A stretch of 9,741 nucleotides of DNA, from assembly GCA_015521945.1 (NCBI GenBank), contig WANG01000020.1, positions 1-9,741 of the forward strand, written 5' to 3'. Shown piece after piece: positions 1-6,354 of the stretch. The stretch comes from Candidatus Hydrothermarchaeota archaeon. Its GTDB lineage: Archaea > Hydrothermarchaeota > Hydrothermarchaeia > Hydrothermarchaeales > BMS3B. Both the position numbers and the translations under genes were made by a program. Each line of letters opens with the position of its first letter. Positions within the stretch are counted from its first letter, which is position 1. Below the pieces are notes generated by a model. It saw nothing but the letters and a program-made list of their open reading frames with translations, was not told where the DNA came from and searched no databases.

Positions 1-447
1 GCAAAGCCGTACCTCCCCAGCAACGTGGTGCCAGCAGGTGAGCTCTCCCACATAACCATCCACCAGGCGTACCTTGGCTCCTGCACCAACGGCAGGATAG
101 AGGACCTCAGAATAGCCGCGGAAATCCTGCGTGGCAGGCAGGTGCACCCGGATGTGAGGATGATAGTGGTGCCCGCGAGCAGGAAGGTTCAGATGCAGGC
201 CATCAAGGAGGGCTTGGTTGAGGAATTCCTGCGCGCGGGCGCCTTCGTTTCCGGACCCACCTGCGGCGCTTGCTTAGGCGGGTACATGGGAGTGCTGGGC
301 AGAGGTGAGCGCGCCATATCAAGCACCAACCGCAACTTCGTGGGCAGGATGGGGCACGCGGAGAGCGAGGTTTACCTTGCAAACCCCGCGGTGGTCGCTG
401 CAAGCGCAGTAACAGGGCGAATTACCGACCCGTCGGAGCTGGATTAG
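1..447 (+). CDS. leuC: 3-isopropylmalate dehydratase / homoaconitase large subunit (LeuC/HacA family), 5' truncated
   Basis: The frame is open from base 1 and gives the last 148 residues; the N-terminal part lies outside the window. Enzymes of this aconitase-superfamily group isomerise 2-isopropylmalate to 3-isopropylmalate (leucine pathway) or act on homocitrate-type substrates, using a labile [4Fe-4S] cluster. The cluster cysteines are visible: C28 in GSCTNGR and C88/C91 in PTCGACLGG (numbered from the window edge). The stretch STNRNFVGRMGH that follows is typical of the family near the active site. The form PTCGACLGG with a short C-terminus fits archaeal LeuC/HacA-type large subunits, which work with a separate small (swivel) subunit not seen here. 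Substrate choice cannot be read from this part. The gene converges on the minus-strand genes, and its TAG overlaps the TAA of a small minus-strand frame. Confidence 0.9.
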   Translation, partial: AKPYLPSNVVPAGELSHITIHQAYLGSCTNGRIEDLRIAAEILRGRQVHPDVRMIVVPASRKVQMQAIKEGLVEEFLRAGAFVSGPTCGACLGGYMGVLGRGERAISSTNRNFVGRMGHAESEVYLANPAVVAASAVTGRITDPSELD

Positions 448-551
448 CGCCTCTCTCCCTTCTTTGTGCCCATATCGTAAGAAACCTGCTGCCCGCTTCT
501 GCTGTAGTAAACCACCCTGTTCCCCTCAATGACAAAGGCGTCAAACCCCAT
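444..551 (-). CDS. possible small protein, 35 aa, unknown function
   Basis: A short frame lies between argB and the dehydratase gene. From the ATG at 551 it encodes 35 residues beginning MGFDAFVIEGNRVVYY and ending KKGERR. AAGGTGG stands five bases before the ATG, a usable ribosome-binding site. A TATA-like ACTTTATACC lies about 40-50 bases upstream, so a transcript could begin just before the start. The frame stays open upstream to 626, adding residues such as IPPAGGVVTLKVVN. Apart from two GTG codons at 555-560 there is no ATG or GTG start in that extension, so an older, longer gene that lost its start is also possible. The pattern of alternating hydrophobic residues suggests beta strands. 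I recognise no family. Its stop overlaps the convergent dehydratase stop (TTAG on the plus strand). Confidence 0.4.
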   Translation of the reverse strand: MGFDAFVIEGNRVVYYSRSGQQVSYDMGTKKGERR

Positions 552-588
552 GTTCACCACCTTCAGGGTAACTACTCCCCCTGCTGGC

Positions 589-601
589 GGTATAAAGTTT
601 G
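589..601 (-). promoter_or_regulatory. possible archaeal promoter (TATA-like box) after argB
   Basis: On the minus strand the sequence reads AAACTTTATACC, preceded by an A-rich ACCGAAAAAC that could serve as BRE. It is clearly AT-rich in a GC-rich window. A start site about 25 bases downstream would fall near 568, a few bases ahead of the small frame at 551. It lies in the argB-to-small-ORF gap. Function is inferred from sequence shape only. Confidence 0.4.
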
Positions 602-618
602 TTTTTCGGTGGCTGAAA

Positions 619-1497
619 TTATCTGGTTACCATGGTTCCCATGCCCGAGTCCGTGAAGAGCTCCACCAGCAGCGCATGCTTGACCCTGCCGTCTATTATG
701 TGCGCCCTCTCCGTGCCCGAGAGCAGGGCACGCTTGCACGCCTCAAGCTTCGGCAGCATTGAGCCCTTCACCACGCCCCTCCTCACCAGGTCCTTTATCT
801 GGGTAATCCTGAGCTCCCTGATGAGGGAGCTCTCATCCCCAAGCCTTCGCAGCACCCCCGGCACGTCGGTGAGTATCACCAGCTTCCTCGCCTTCAGCAC
901 CCCTGCGATTTCCCCGGCAACGGTGTCGGCGTTTATGTTCAGGCTGGCACCGTCCTCGGTGAGCCCCACGGGAGAAATTACTGGTATGTACCCGTGCTCG
1001 CACAGTATCTCAACCAGCTCTGGGTTGATGCTCTCAATCTCCCCCACGTATCCGAGGTCAACCTCCCGCTCCTCCCCCTCATCCACCACCCTGACCCCCT
1101 TCCTCCTCGCCATTATCAGCCCACCATCCTTCCCCGAGAGCCCCGCAGCCTTTGCCCCCGAGACGTTGAAAAGGGAGACCAGCTCGGTGTTTATCTTTCC
1201 CACCAGCACCATCTTTATTATGTCCAGGGTCTCCTCATCGGTGTACCGCAGCCCTGCAACAAACTTCGGCTCCTTGCCGAACTTCCTCATCGCCCTGGTA
1301 ATCTCCGGACCCCCGCCGTGCACAACCACCGGCTTCATCCCCACGTACCGCAGGAGCACCGTATCCCTGACCGTCCACAGCCTCGCAGTCTCATCCAGCA
1401 TGGCGTGCCCGCCGTACTTTATCACCACGTACTCCCCGTGGAACCTCTGGATGTACGGCAGCGCCTGGGCTAAGACCTCGCCGATTTCACCGCTCAT
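619..1497 (-). CDS. argB: acetylglutamate kinase
   Basis: Amino-acid kinase family enzyme that phosphorylates N-acetylglutamate in the second step of arginine (ornithine) synthesis, in the cytoplasm. It has 292 residues. Visible motifs are K27 in VIKYGG, the glycine-rich HGGGPEITR at 60-68, LNINADTVAGEIA at 186-198, TDVPGV at 210-215, and K250 in KGSMLPK. The N-terminal helix (QALPYIQRF) and the C-terminal LLVELFTDSGMGT resemble the longer, arginine-inhibited kinases such as that of Thermotoga rather than the 258-residue E. coli enzyme, so feedback inhibition by arginine is likely. A LysZ-type [LysW]-aminoadipate kinase is less likely given this form. The ATG overlaps the end of the RubisCO-like gene by 11 bases and has only a weak SD (GTGGGG), suggesting translational coupling. 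It is the last gene of the operon. Confidence 0.93.
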   Translation of the reverse strand: MSGEIGEVLAQALPYIQRFHGEYVVIKYGGHAMLDETARLWTVRDTVLLRYVGMKPVVVHGGGPEITRAMRKFGKEPKFVAGLRYTDEETLDIIKMVLVGKINTELVSLFNVSGAKAAGLSGKDGGLIMARRKGVRVVDEGEEREVDLGYVGEIESINPELVEILCEHGYIPVISPVGLTEDGASLNINADTVAGEIAGVLKARKLVILTDVPGVLRRLGDESSLIRELRITQIKDLVRRGVVKGSMLPKLEACKRALLSGTERAHIIDGRVKHALLVELFTDSGMGTMVTR

Positions 1498-2731
1498 ATA
1501 CGCCCCACTTCTCTATAGCCTGCCTGAGCTCCTCATGCTCCTTGGCGTACTCCTCCAAGGGCACCCCGGCGAGCACCGCCTCCGTAGCCTGGCGCATCGC
1601 CCTGGCACCCGCCTCCGGACCCGCCGGGTGGGCGTGTATGCCCCCTCCGGCAAGAATGAGCACCTCCTTCCCCAGGTACCTTATGTTCGCTGGTATCTTG
1701 CCGGGGTGCTGCCCCCCCGAGGAGACCGGAAGCGCCCTCCTCAGGCTGCCCATCCTCGCCTTCAGCACCTCGGCATTCTCAACCACCTGCTCCACGCTCT
1801 CGTAGAGCTTGCCCAGTATCGCCCCCACGTGCACCTGGTCACCACCCGCCAGGCGTGCGAGCTTGCTCACCACCACGGTGCTGATTCCGTGCACCTCGCT
1901 CCTGGTAAAGGCCGCAAACATGTCGCGGTGGCAGTGCACGGGCACATTAACGCTCGGGTCCTCGCACACCATCCGCAGGGCAGAGAAGCCGGCGGTTATG
2001 AAGTTCACCATCAGGCAATTCGCCCCGTTCTCAAGGGCGGCATCCGCGTTGTCCATCATCCTGTCAACCTCATCGGTGATGTTCACCGCGTACATGGTCT
2101 TCTCACCCTTCTCCTCATCCGCCCTGTCAAGCATCTCCATGGTAGCCGAGACCCGCTCCTCAATGGGTGAGTACGCTGGATTAGCGATGAGCTCGTCATC
2201 CTTTATAAAATCAACCCCTCCCTTAGCAGCCAGGTAGCACGCCTCCGCAAACTTCTTCGGAGGCAGCCCCACGCAGGGCTTTATTATCGTGCCTATCATC
2301 GGCCTGTCTCTTATCCCCAGCGCCTTCATGCACCCCCTGATTCCAAACTTCGGGCCCTTAAAACTCTTCAGGTAGCTCTCGGGAAACTCCAGGTCCAGGA
2401 GCTTTATGTTTCTGAACTCCCCCATCTCAAACAGGTTGCCGGCGGTGGTGGTCAGCAGCATGGGCAGGCACGCTCCGAAGTTCCCGTGGGGAAAGGCGAG
2501 CCTCAGCCTGCCGCGGTTGATTCCGTTGCTCTCCCCGAGCCTCTCCACCTCCAGCACCCGGGCGCTGTACTTTGCGATGAGCTCATCGCTCTCAAAAGCC
2601 ACCCTGACCCAGGTGCCCGTGCTCTGCTCCGCAGCAAGCGCCTCGGCGGCTTTCTCAAGCTCCATGGGGGTTTCCAGGTAGTAGGTTGCGATTACAAACT
2701 TCTCCTCATCTATGCTCTCAGCGAACCTCAT
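1487..2731 (-). CDS. RubisCO-like protein (RubisCO large-chain family, KPK lysine replaced by Cys)
   Basis: A 414-residue member of the RubisCO large-subunit family. Equivalents of spinach active-site residues found by eye: E60 (E35), T65 (T40), W66 (W41), N123 (N99), K175 (K151), carbamylated K201 (K177), D203 and E204 (D179, E180), H294/R295 (H268/R269), H327 (H301), loop-6 K334 (K308), the SGG at 338-340 and GGG at 362-364. The exception is spinach K177: the motif TIIKPK reads TIIKPC here (C153, codon TGC at 2273-2275). True form I, II and III enzymes have Lys there, so I favour a RubisCO-like protein, perhaps near the archaeal/DeepYkr form IV group, over a form III carboxylase. The ATG at 2731 has GGTGG five bases upstream and overlaps the Fe-S gene by 14 bases; a TTG at 2767 would add 12 residues but lacks an SD. 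It overlaps argB by 11 bases. Confidence 0.85.
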   Translation of the reverse strand: MRFAESIDEEKFVIATYYLETPMELEKAAEALAAEQSTGTWVRVAFESDELIAKYSARVLEVERLGESNGINRGRLRLAFPHGNFGACLPMLLTTTAGNLFEMGEFRNIKLLDLEFPESYLKSFKGPKFGIRGCMKALGIRDRPMIGTIIKPCVGLPPKKFAEACYLAAKGGVDFIKDDELIANPAYSPIEERVSATMEMLDRADEEKGEKTMYAVNITDEVDRMMDNADAALENGANCLMVNFITAGFSALRMVCEDPSVNVPVHCHRDMFAAFTRSEVHGISTVVVSKLARLAGGDQVHVGAILGKLYESVEQVVENAEVLKARMGSLRRALPVSSGGQHPGKIPANIRYLGKEVLILAGGGIHAHPAGPEAGARAMRQATEAVLAGVPLEEYAKEHEELRQAIEKWGVYER

Positions 2732-3737
2732 GCGCTCCACCTGCCAGTAGAACACTCGCATCCACAACTCTTAAACTTTCTCCCGCAACCCTGCTCAGGT
2801 GCAGGTAGCAGGTAGGGCAGAAGGTGAGCAGCACCTCCGAGGCAGCCTCCTCAAGCCTCCGCTTCGCAAGCTCTGCGCTGAGCTCCGGGAAGGTGACCGG
2901 CAGCCCGCCTCCGGCGCCGCAGCATGCCGTCTCCCTGCCCGAGTGCTCCAGCTCCACCAGCTCAACCCCCGCGGCGCTCAGCACCTCCCTGGGCTCCTCA
3001 ACCACCCCGCACCCCCTGGCGAGGTGGCAGGGGTCGTGGTAGGCTGCCCTCACCCCCAGCTCAGCCTCAAACCCGTGCTCCGCAAGCACCTGGGAGATGT
3101 GCAGAGCCTCAGCCCCGTACCTCTCCCGCAGCACCTTGGTGCAGGTGGGGCAGTGGGCAACCACCAGCTCCACACCCTCAAGCAGGCGCCGGTTGCTATC
3201 TATGAGCTCCTCAGCAGGACCCCCGAAGGTGAGCAGGGGCGCCCCGCAGCAGAAGCGGAGCACACCCACCCTGCCCAGGGTGCGCTCAAGTAAGGACAGG
3301 CACGCATCCTCTATCTCCCTGACCCTGAAGTGGGAGGTGCACCCCGGGAAGAAAACAACCTCCCCGCGCACGCCGGGCTCAAACTCGGCGGCAAAGGGGT
3401 TGCCGGTGCTCAGGGTAGCCTCCACCATCCACTGGTGCACCGGCAGCTCCAGCTCCCCCAGGAAGCTCCTCCTGGCACCCTCCAGCACCTCCTCAACCCT
3501 GACCCCCGCGGGGCACACCTGGGCGCAGGCACCGCAGGTGGTGCACTCAAACACCCTGAGCATGGCTCCCCTGCTTCTCCCGAGCTCACCCCTCAGGATG
3601 GCGAGCAGAGTCTGGAGCTTGCCCCTGGCTGTGCTCCCATCGCTCAGGGTGCTCCTGAACAGGGGGCAGGGTGCCCTGCAGAAGCCACAGCGCATGCAGC
3701 GCCCTGCCAGCCTCAGGAGCTCATCCGCCTCGCTCAC
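2718..3737 (-). CDS. CCG-domain iron-sulfur protein (GlcF/GlpC/HdrD-like)
   Basis: A 339-residue soluble electron-transfer subunit. Two [4Fe-4S] ferredoxin motifs come first: C14-C17-C20-C24-P and C65-C68-C71-C75-P. Two complete CCG (cysteine-rich) domains follow: C133, C163-C164, C196-C199, and C237, C272-C273, C307-C310. This order is that of GlcF, GlpC and HdrD-type subunits, which pass electrons between a flavoprotein dehydrogenase and quinones, disulfides or other carriers. CCG domains can hold a noncubane cluster. No membrane segment or signal peptide is seen. It is shorter than typical GlpC or GlcF (around 400 residues). The usual GlcD-like FAD partner is absent from the window; the PyrD/PyrK-like pair in the same operon is a possible redox partner, by inference only. 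It starts with GTG inside a GTGA overlap with the tpiA stop and overlaps the RubisCO-like gene by 14 bases. Confidence 0.85.
   Translation of the reverse strand: MSEADELLRLAGRCMRCGFCRAPCPLFRSTLSDGSTARGKLQTLLAILRGELGRSRGAMLRVFECTTCGACAQVCPAGVRVEEVLEGARRSFLGELELPVHQWMVEATLSTGNPFAAEFEPGVRGEVVFFPGCTSHFRVREIEDACLSLLERTLGRVGVLRFCCGAPLLTFGGPAEELIDSNRRLLEGVELVVAHCPTCTKVLRERYGAEALHISQVLAEHGFEAELGVRAAYHDPCHLARGCGVVEEPREVLSAAGVELVELEHSGRETACCGAGGGLPVTFPELSAELAKRRLEEAASEVLLTFCPTCYLHLSRVAGESLRVVDASVLLAGGAHEVR
2768..2783 (-). promoter_or_regulatory. possible internal promoter for the RubisCO-like gene and argB
   Basis: On the minus strand GAGAAAGTTTAAGAG lies inside the 3' end of the Fe-S gene. It nearly repeats the BRE/TATA-like CAGAAAGTTTTAAATC found before gap. 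A start about 25 bases downstream would fall near 2748, leaving a short leader containing the SD of the ATG at 2731. The sequence also encodes SLRV of the Fe-S protein, so chance is possible; the match to the gap element is the main support. Confidence 0.4.
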
Positions 3738-4408
3738 ACCGCACCCTTCGCCAGGCTCAGCAGCACCTCCTCCGGCCTCTCCGCCTTGACCACACCGCTG
3801 GCGAGGAGCACCCCCTCAGCCCCCAGCTCCAGCGCAGCCCTGACATCCTCGCCCGTGCTTATCCCGGCACCGCACAGCACCCTCGTGCCGGGGCTGATCT
3901 CCTTCACAGCCTCAACGCTCCTGCGCACCACCTCGGGCTCAGCCTTTGAGACGGGTATCCCCGTGCCTATGAGCTCCGGAGGCTCAACCGCTATGAAATC
4001 CGGCTCAAACACCGCGCATGCCCTGCTGGTTGCGACGCTGCTGGTGCACACCACCGTGCACAGCCCGAGCTCCTTAGCCCTGCTCACCACCGCCTCAATG
4101 TCCGCTACGGTCATGCGGTGCTCGCTGTGGTTCACAAGGGTACCCGCGGCACCCGCCTCCTTAACCGCCTCAAGCACCACATACCCCGTGTGCGCCCCCG
4201 CCTCAAAAGCCTCCGCATGCTGCGCCAGCACTGGTATCTCCACCTCCCTGCAGATGAGCGCAAGCTCAGTCTGCTGGGGGCATATCGCCACGCTCACCCC
4301 CGTGCTCTCAGCCACACGCTCGCAGGCTCTGGCAAGCTCCATGCCCGAAGCGCCCATGCTCTCCCTGTAGGCTTTGACGTTGAGCATCACCACAGGCACA
4401 TCTATCAT
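3734..4408 (-). CDS. tpiA: triosephosphate isomerase, archaeal type
   Basis: Interconverts glyceraldehyde 3-phosphate and dihydroxyacetone phosphate. From the chosen start it has 224 residues, the short archaeal form rather than the roughly 250-residue bacterial one. Catalytic residues are visible: N10 and K12 in LNVKAY, H94 in NHSEHR, E142 in VEPPELIGTG. Phosphate-binding loops are CGAGISTGED at 179-188 and GVLLASGV at 199-206. The ATG at 4408 is preferred because GGGAG stands nine bases ahead. The upstream ATG at 4417, adding MRA, would have that SD touching it and so be poorly placed; either is possible. Its TGA overlaps the GTG start of the Fe-S gene. Lying next to the FBP aldolase/phosphatase, it supplies the dihydroxyacetone phosphate that enzyme condenses with glyceraldehyde 3-phosphate. 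Confidence 0.95.
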   Translation of the reverse strand: MIDVPVVMLNVKAYRESMGASGMELARACERVAESTGVSVAICPQQTELALICREVEIPVLAQHAEAFEAGAHTGYVVLEAVKEAGAAGTLVNHSEHRMTVADIEAVVSRAKELGLCTVVCTSSVATSRACAVFEPDFIAVEPPELIGTGIPVSKAEPEVVRRSVEAVKEISPGTRVLCGAGISTGEDVRAALELGAEGVLLASGVVKAERPEEVLLSLAKGAV

Positions 4409-4432
4409 CGCCCTCATCTCCCGGCTGCGGGC

Positions 4433-5548
4433 TCACTCAACCTTCTCAAACCTGTCCTTCAGCTTCTCCATAATCTTCGGCAGGGTGGTGTACTCCATGT
4501 CCTCAAGGGGCAGGCGGTGGGGCTCAAAGGGACCGTGCCTGCGCATGTACTCGGCAATCTCCTGCGCCTTCTTCCTGGTGTAGTCAAACCCGGGGTCATC
4601 AAACAGGTCCACCGGCCCAACGAGCCTGCCGTTGTTCACCTGGAACCCCGCGGCAACCACCCTGGGAGGCCCATCAAAGCGCGTGCACTTGGCATAGGAG
4701 AAGCTCACGGGCATAACGGGACCGTTGTGAGAGCCCCTCATCCACCCGCTCACCAAGTGCGGGAAGGCAAAGGGCTCAAGCACCTCACCCAGCGCCGGCA
4801 GCCCCGACTGCGCTCTCACCAGAGCCACCGGGTCGTCCTTGCCCACGTACTCCCCCGCTATCTGGTAGAGCTTCTCCGTGCTCACCACCGCCACGGGCTC
4901 TGAGGAGTCTATCACGTGCCCCTCCTTGGGGTACACCCTCTTTATCACGTACCTGGACTTGGCGCCAATCAGCGCAAGCAGGCTGTACATCTCCTCCGGG
5001 GTGTCCATCATGACCCTGCGGTGCTCCATTATATCCCACACCTCAAACCTGAATCCCGAGTGCAGCGACGGGTCAATAACCAGCCCCGCGGTGTTGAAGG
5101 GGTCTGCGAACATCCTGAATATCGGCATGTTGAACGCCCCCGGCTCGGTCTTGTCCATCATGAAGGCAACTATGGGCTCCGCCTTCCGCTCCTTGAACTC
5201 CATCTCCGCCACTCCGGGACCCATGCCCCTGACATTGCCCGAGAAGGCATCGCTGAGCATGTCCTGCCCTGCCCCGTAGAGCTTGAGCTCCTTGGCACGC
5301 TCCGTGGCCTTCTCAAAAGCCTTCCACGCCAGGCCGTGCACATCCTCGCTGTCCACACCCCTGCGGTGGCTCATCACCAGCTCCAGGTCGTCCCCCGCGC
5401 TCAGCACGCGGAAGTCCTCAATAACCCCCGTCTCTCTTCCCTCACCCAGCACCTGCTCCGCCGAGCTTATCAGCTCGGGGTGCACGCTCACATGTCCCGG
5501 GTATCCTCCAACATCCGCCTTTATCAGGCTCACCGTAACCTTACTCAT
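4433..5548 (-). CDS. fbp: fructose-1,6-bisphosphate aldolase/phosphatase, bifunctional
   Basis: This enzyme condenses dihydroxyacetone phosphate and glyceraldehyde 3-phosphate and then hydrolyses the 1-phosphate, giving fructose 6-phosphate: a one-way gluconeogenic enzyme of archaea and deep-branching bacteria. It has 371 residues, close to the family norm. Motifs include SLIKADVGG near the N-terminus, GAGQDMLSDAFSGNVRGMGP, DKTEPGA, DPFNTAGLVIDP, and FDGPPR with VNNGRLVGPVDLFDDP. The Schiff-base Lys and its Tyr partner sit in YVGKDDP (Y234, K237; Y229/K232 of the crenarchaeal enzyme), and Y353 in MEYTTLP matches Y348. The ATG at 5548 is chosen because a perfect GGAGGTGA lies six bases upstream; a GTG at 5554 directly abuts that SD. 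All recognised catalytic positions are intact, so it should be active. Confidence 0.97.
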   Translation of the reverse strand: MSKVTVSLIKADVGGYPGHVSVHPELISSAEQVLGEGRETGVIEDFRVLSAGDDLELVMSHRRGVDSEDVHGLAWKAFEKATERAKELKLYGAGQDMLSDAFSGNVRGMGPGVAEMEFKERKAEPIVAFMMDKTEPGAFNMPIFRMFADPFNTAGLVIDPSLHSGFRFEVWDIMEHRRVMMDTPEEMYSLLALIGAKSRYVIKRVYPKEGHVIDSSEPVAVVSTEKLYQIAGEYVGKDDPVALVRAQSGLPALGEVLEPFAFPHLVSGWMRGSHNGPVMPVSFSYAKCTRFDGPPRVVAAGFQVNNGRLVGPVDLFDDPGFDYTRKKAQEIAEYMRRHGPFEPHRLPLEDMEYTTLPKIMEKLKDRFEKVE

Positions 5549-5554
5549 TTCCAC

Positions 5555-5562
5555 TCACCTCC
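5555..5562 (-). promoter_or_regulatory. Shine-Dalgarno GGAGGTGA deciding the fbp start
   Basis: An eight-base match to the archaeal anti-SD, six bases before the ATG at 5548. Its TGA is the stop codon of pyrK, whose last two arginines are encoded by the AGG-AGG of the site. Confidence 0.85.
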
Positions 5563-6349
5563 TTCCGAAATATATCTTCTGTCCTGCAGCATTCCTCCAG
5601 TACCTTCCAAACTCGTGGGACCTCCTGAGCTCCTTGTCCCTGAAGGTCGGACCCTCCTTGCACACCCTCAAACCCGTGCCGTCAAGCACGCACTGCCCGC
5701 ATATACCTATGCCGCACTTGAAGTACCTGTGCAGGGACGCCTGCGTGGGTATCCTCTTGCTTCTGGTTATCTCCAGCACCTTAGCCATCATGAGCTCCGG
5801 TCCGCAGGTGAAGCACTGGTCAAAGCTCTCCTCCTCCAGCAGCTCGGCGAGAACATCGGTGGTGAAGCCCTTTCTGCCAGCGGTGCCGTCGTCGGTGGAT
5901 ATGAGCACCCTCGCGCCCGCCCTCTTCAGCCTGTCAACGAAGAGCAGCTCGCTGGCGGTAAGCGCCCCCACTATGGCGGTAACCTCCTTTCCGTCCCTCA
6001 GCGCCTCCTCCGCGAGGGGGGCGAGGGGTGCAACCCCAACGCCACCGCCCACCAGCAGCAGGCGGTCTCCGTATATCTTGAAGCCCCTTCCCATGGGTCC
6101 CCTGATTCCCAGCAGGTCGCCCTCGCTGAGCTCAAACAGCCTCCTGGTGAAGTCGCCCAGGCGGAGCACCGTTATCCCCAGGTCGCCCCTGGTGTAGGAG
6201 GCGCTCATGGGCTTCTCGTTCACCCCTGGAAGCCACACCATGACGAACTGCCCAGGGATGGCGTTCACGTCTAAGTCCAGAAAGAAGGTTCTGATTCTCT
6301 TCGTCTCCCTGACTATCTTCTTTATCTCAACCACCTGCATCTCGTGCAT
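5555..6349 (-). CDS. pyrK: PyrK-type FAD/[2Fe-2S] electron-transfer subunit
   Basis: 264 residues of the ferredoxin-reductase fold. PyrK normally pairs with class 1B PyrD and links dihydroorotate oxidation to NAD. Order of elements: N-terminal beta barrel with the flavin motif KPMSASY at 46-52, the loop RGPMGRGF at 83-90, the nucleotide-binding LLVGGGVGVAPLAPLA from about 98, CFTCGPE at 179-185, and a C-terminal [2Fe-2S] site C212, C217, C220, C230 (KCGIGICGQC...C). All cofactor motifs look intact. It follows pyrD by 5 bases and precedes fbp by 6, with the SD region AGGTAGGT ahead of its ATG. Because the linked PyrD has an altered active site, this subunit may serve a reaction other than dihydroorotate oxidation. 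Related subunits (sulfide dehydrogenase/NfnA type, hydrogenase gamma) share this architecture. Confidence 0.88.
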   Translation of the reverse strand: MHEMQVVEIKKIVRETKRIRTFFLDLDVNAIPGQFVMVWLPGVNEKPMSASYTRGDLGITVLRLGDFTRRLFELSEGDLLGIRGPMGRGFKIYGDRLLLVGGGVGVAPLAPLAEEALRDGKEVTAIVGALTASELLFVDRLKRAGARVLISTDDGTAGRKGFTTDVLAELLEEESFDQCFTCGPELMMAKVLEITRSKRIPTQASLHRYFKCGIGICGQCVLDGTGLRVCKEGPTFRDKELRRSHEFGRYWRNAAGQKIYFGRR

Positions 6350-6354
6350 TCTAC

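Noticed and set aside
632..2170. Long plus-strand open frame of about 510 codons opposite argB and the RubisCO-like gene
   Set aside because: It is the shadow of two clearly recognised minus-strand genes in a GC-rich sequence; the translation is Ser/Pro/Thr-rich with no family motifs.
1487..2731. Call as genuine form III RubisCO carboxylase
   Set aside because: Lys of the KPK motif is Cys by at least two base changes, and companion genes of the AMP pathway are absent from the window. Kept as RubisCO-like.
2732..2767. TTG start of the RubisCO-like protein at 2767
   Set aside because: No SD ahead of it, a longer overlap with the Fe-S gene, and an ATG at 2731 with a well-placed GGTGG.
3734..4432. 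Separate promoter in the 24-base gap before tpiA
   Set aside because: The gap is GC-rich with no TATA-like sequence; co-transcription from upstream explains expression.
4916..6274. Plus-strand open frame of about 450 codons opposite fbp and pyrK
   Set aside because: Antisense to two genes with complete catalytic motifs; composition is His/Leu/Pro-rich low-information sequence.
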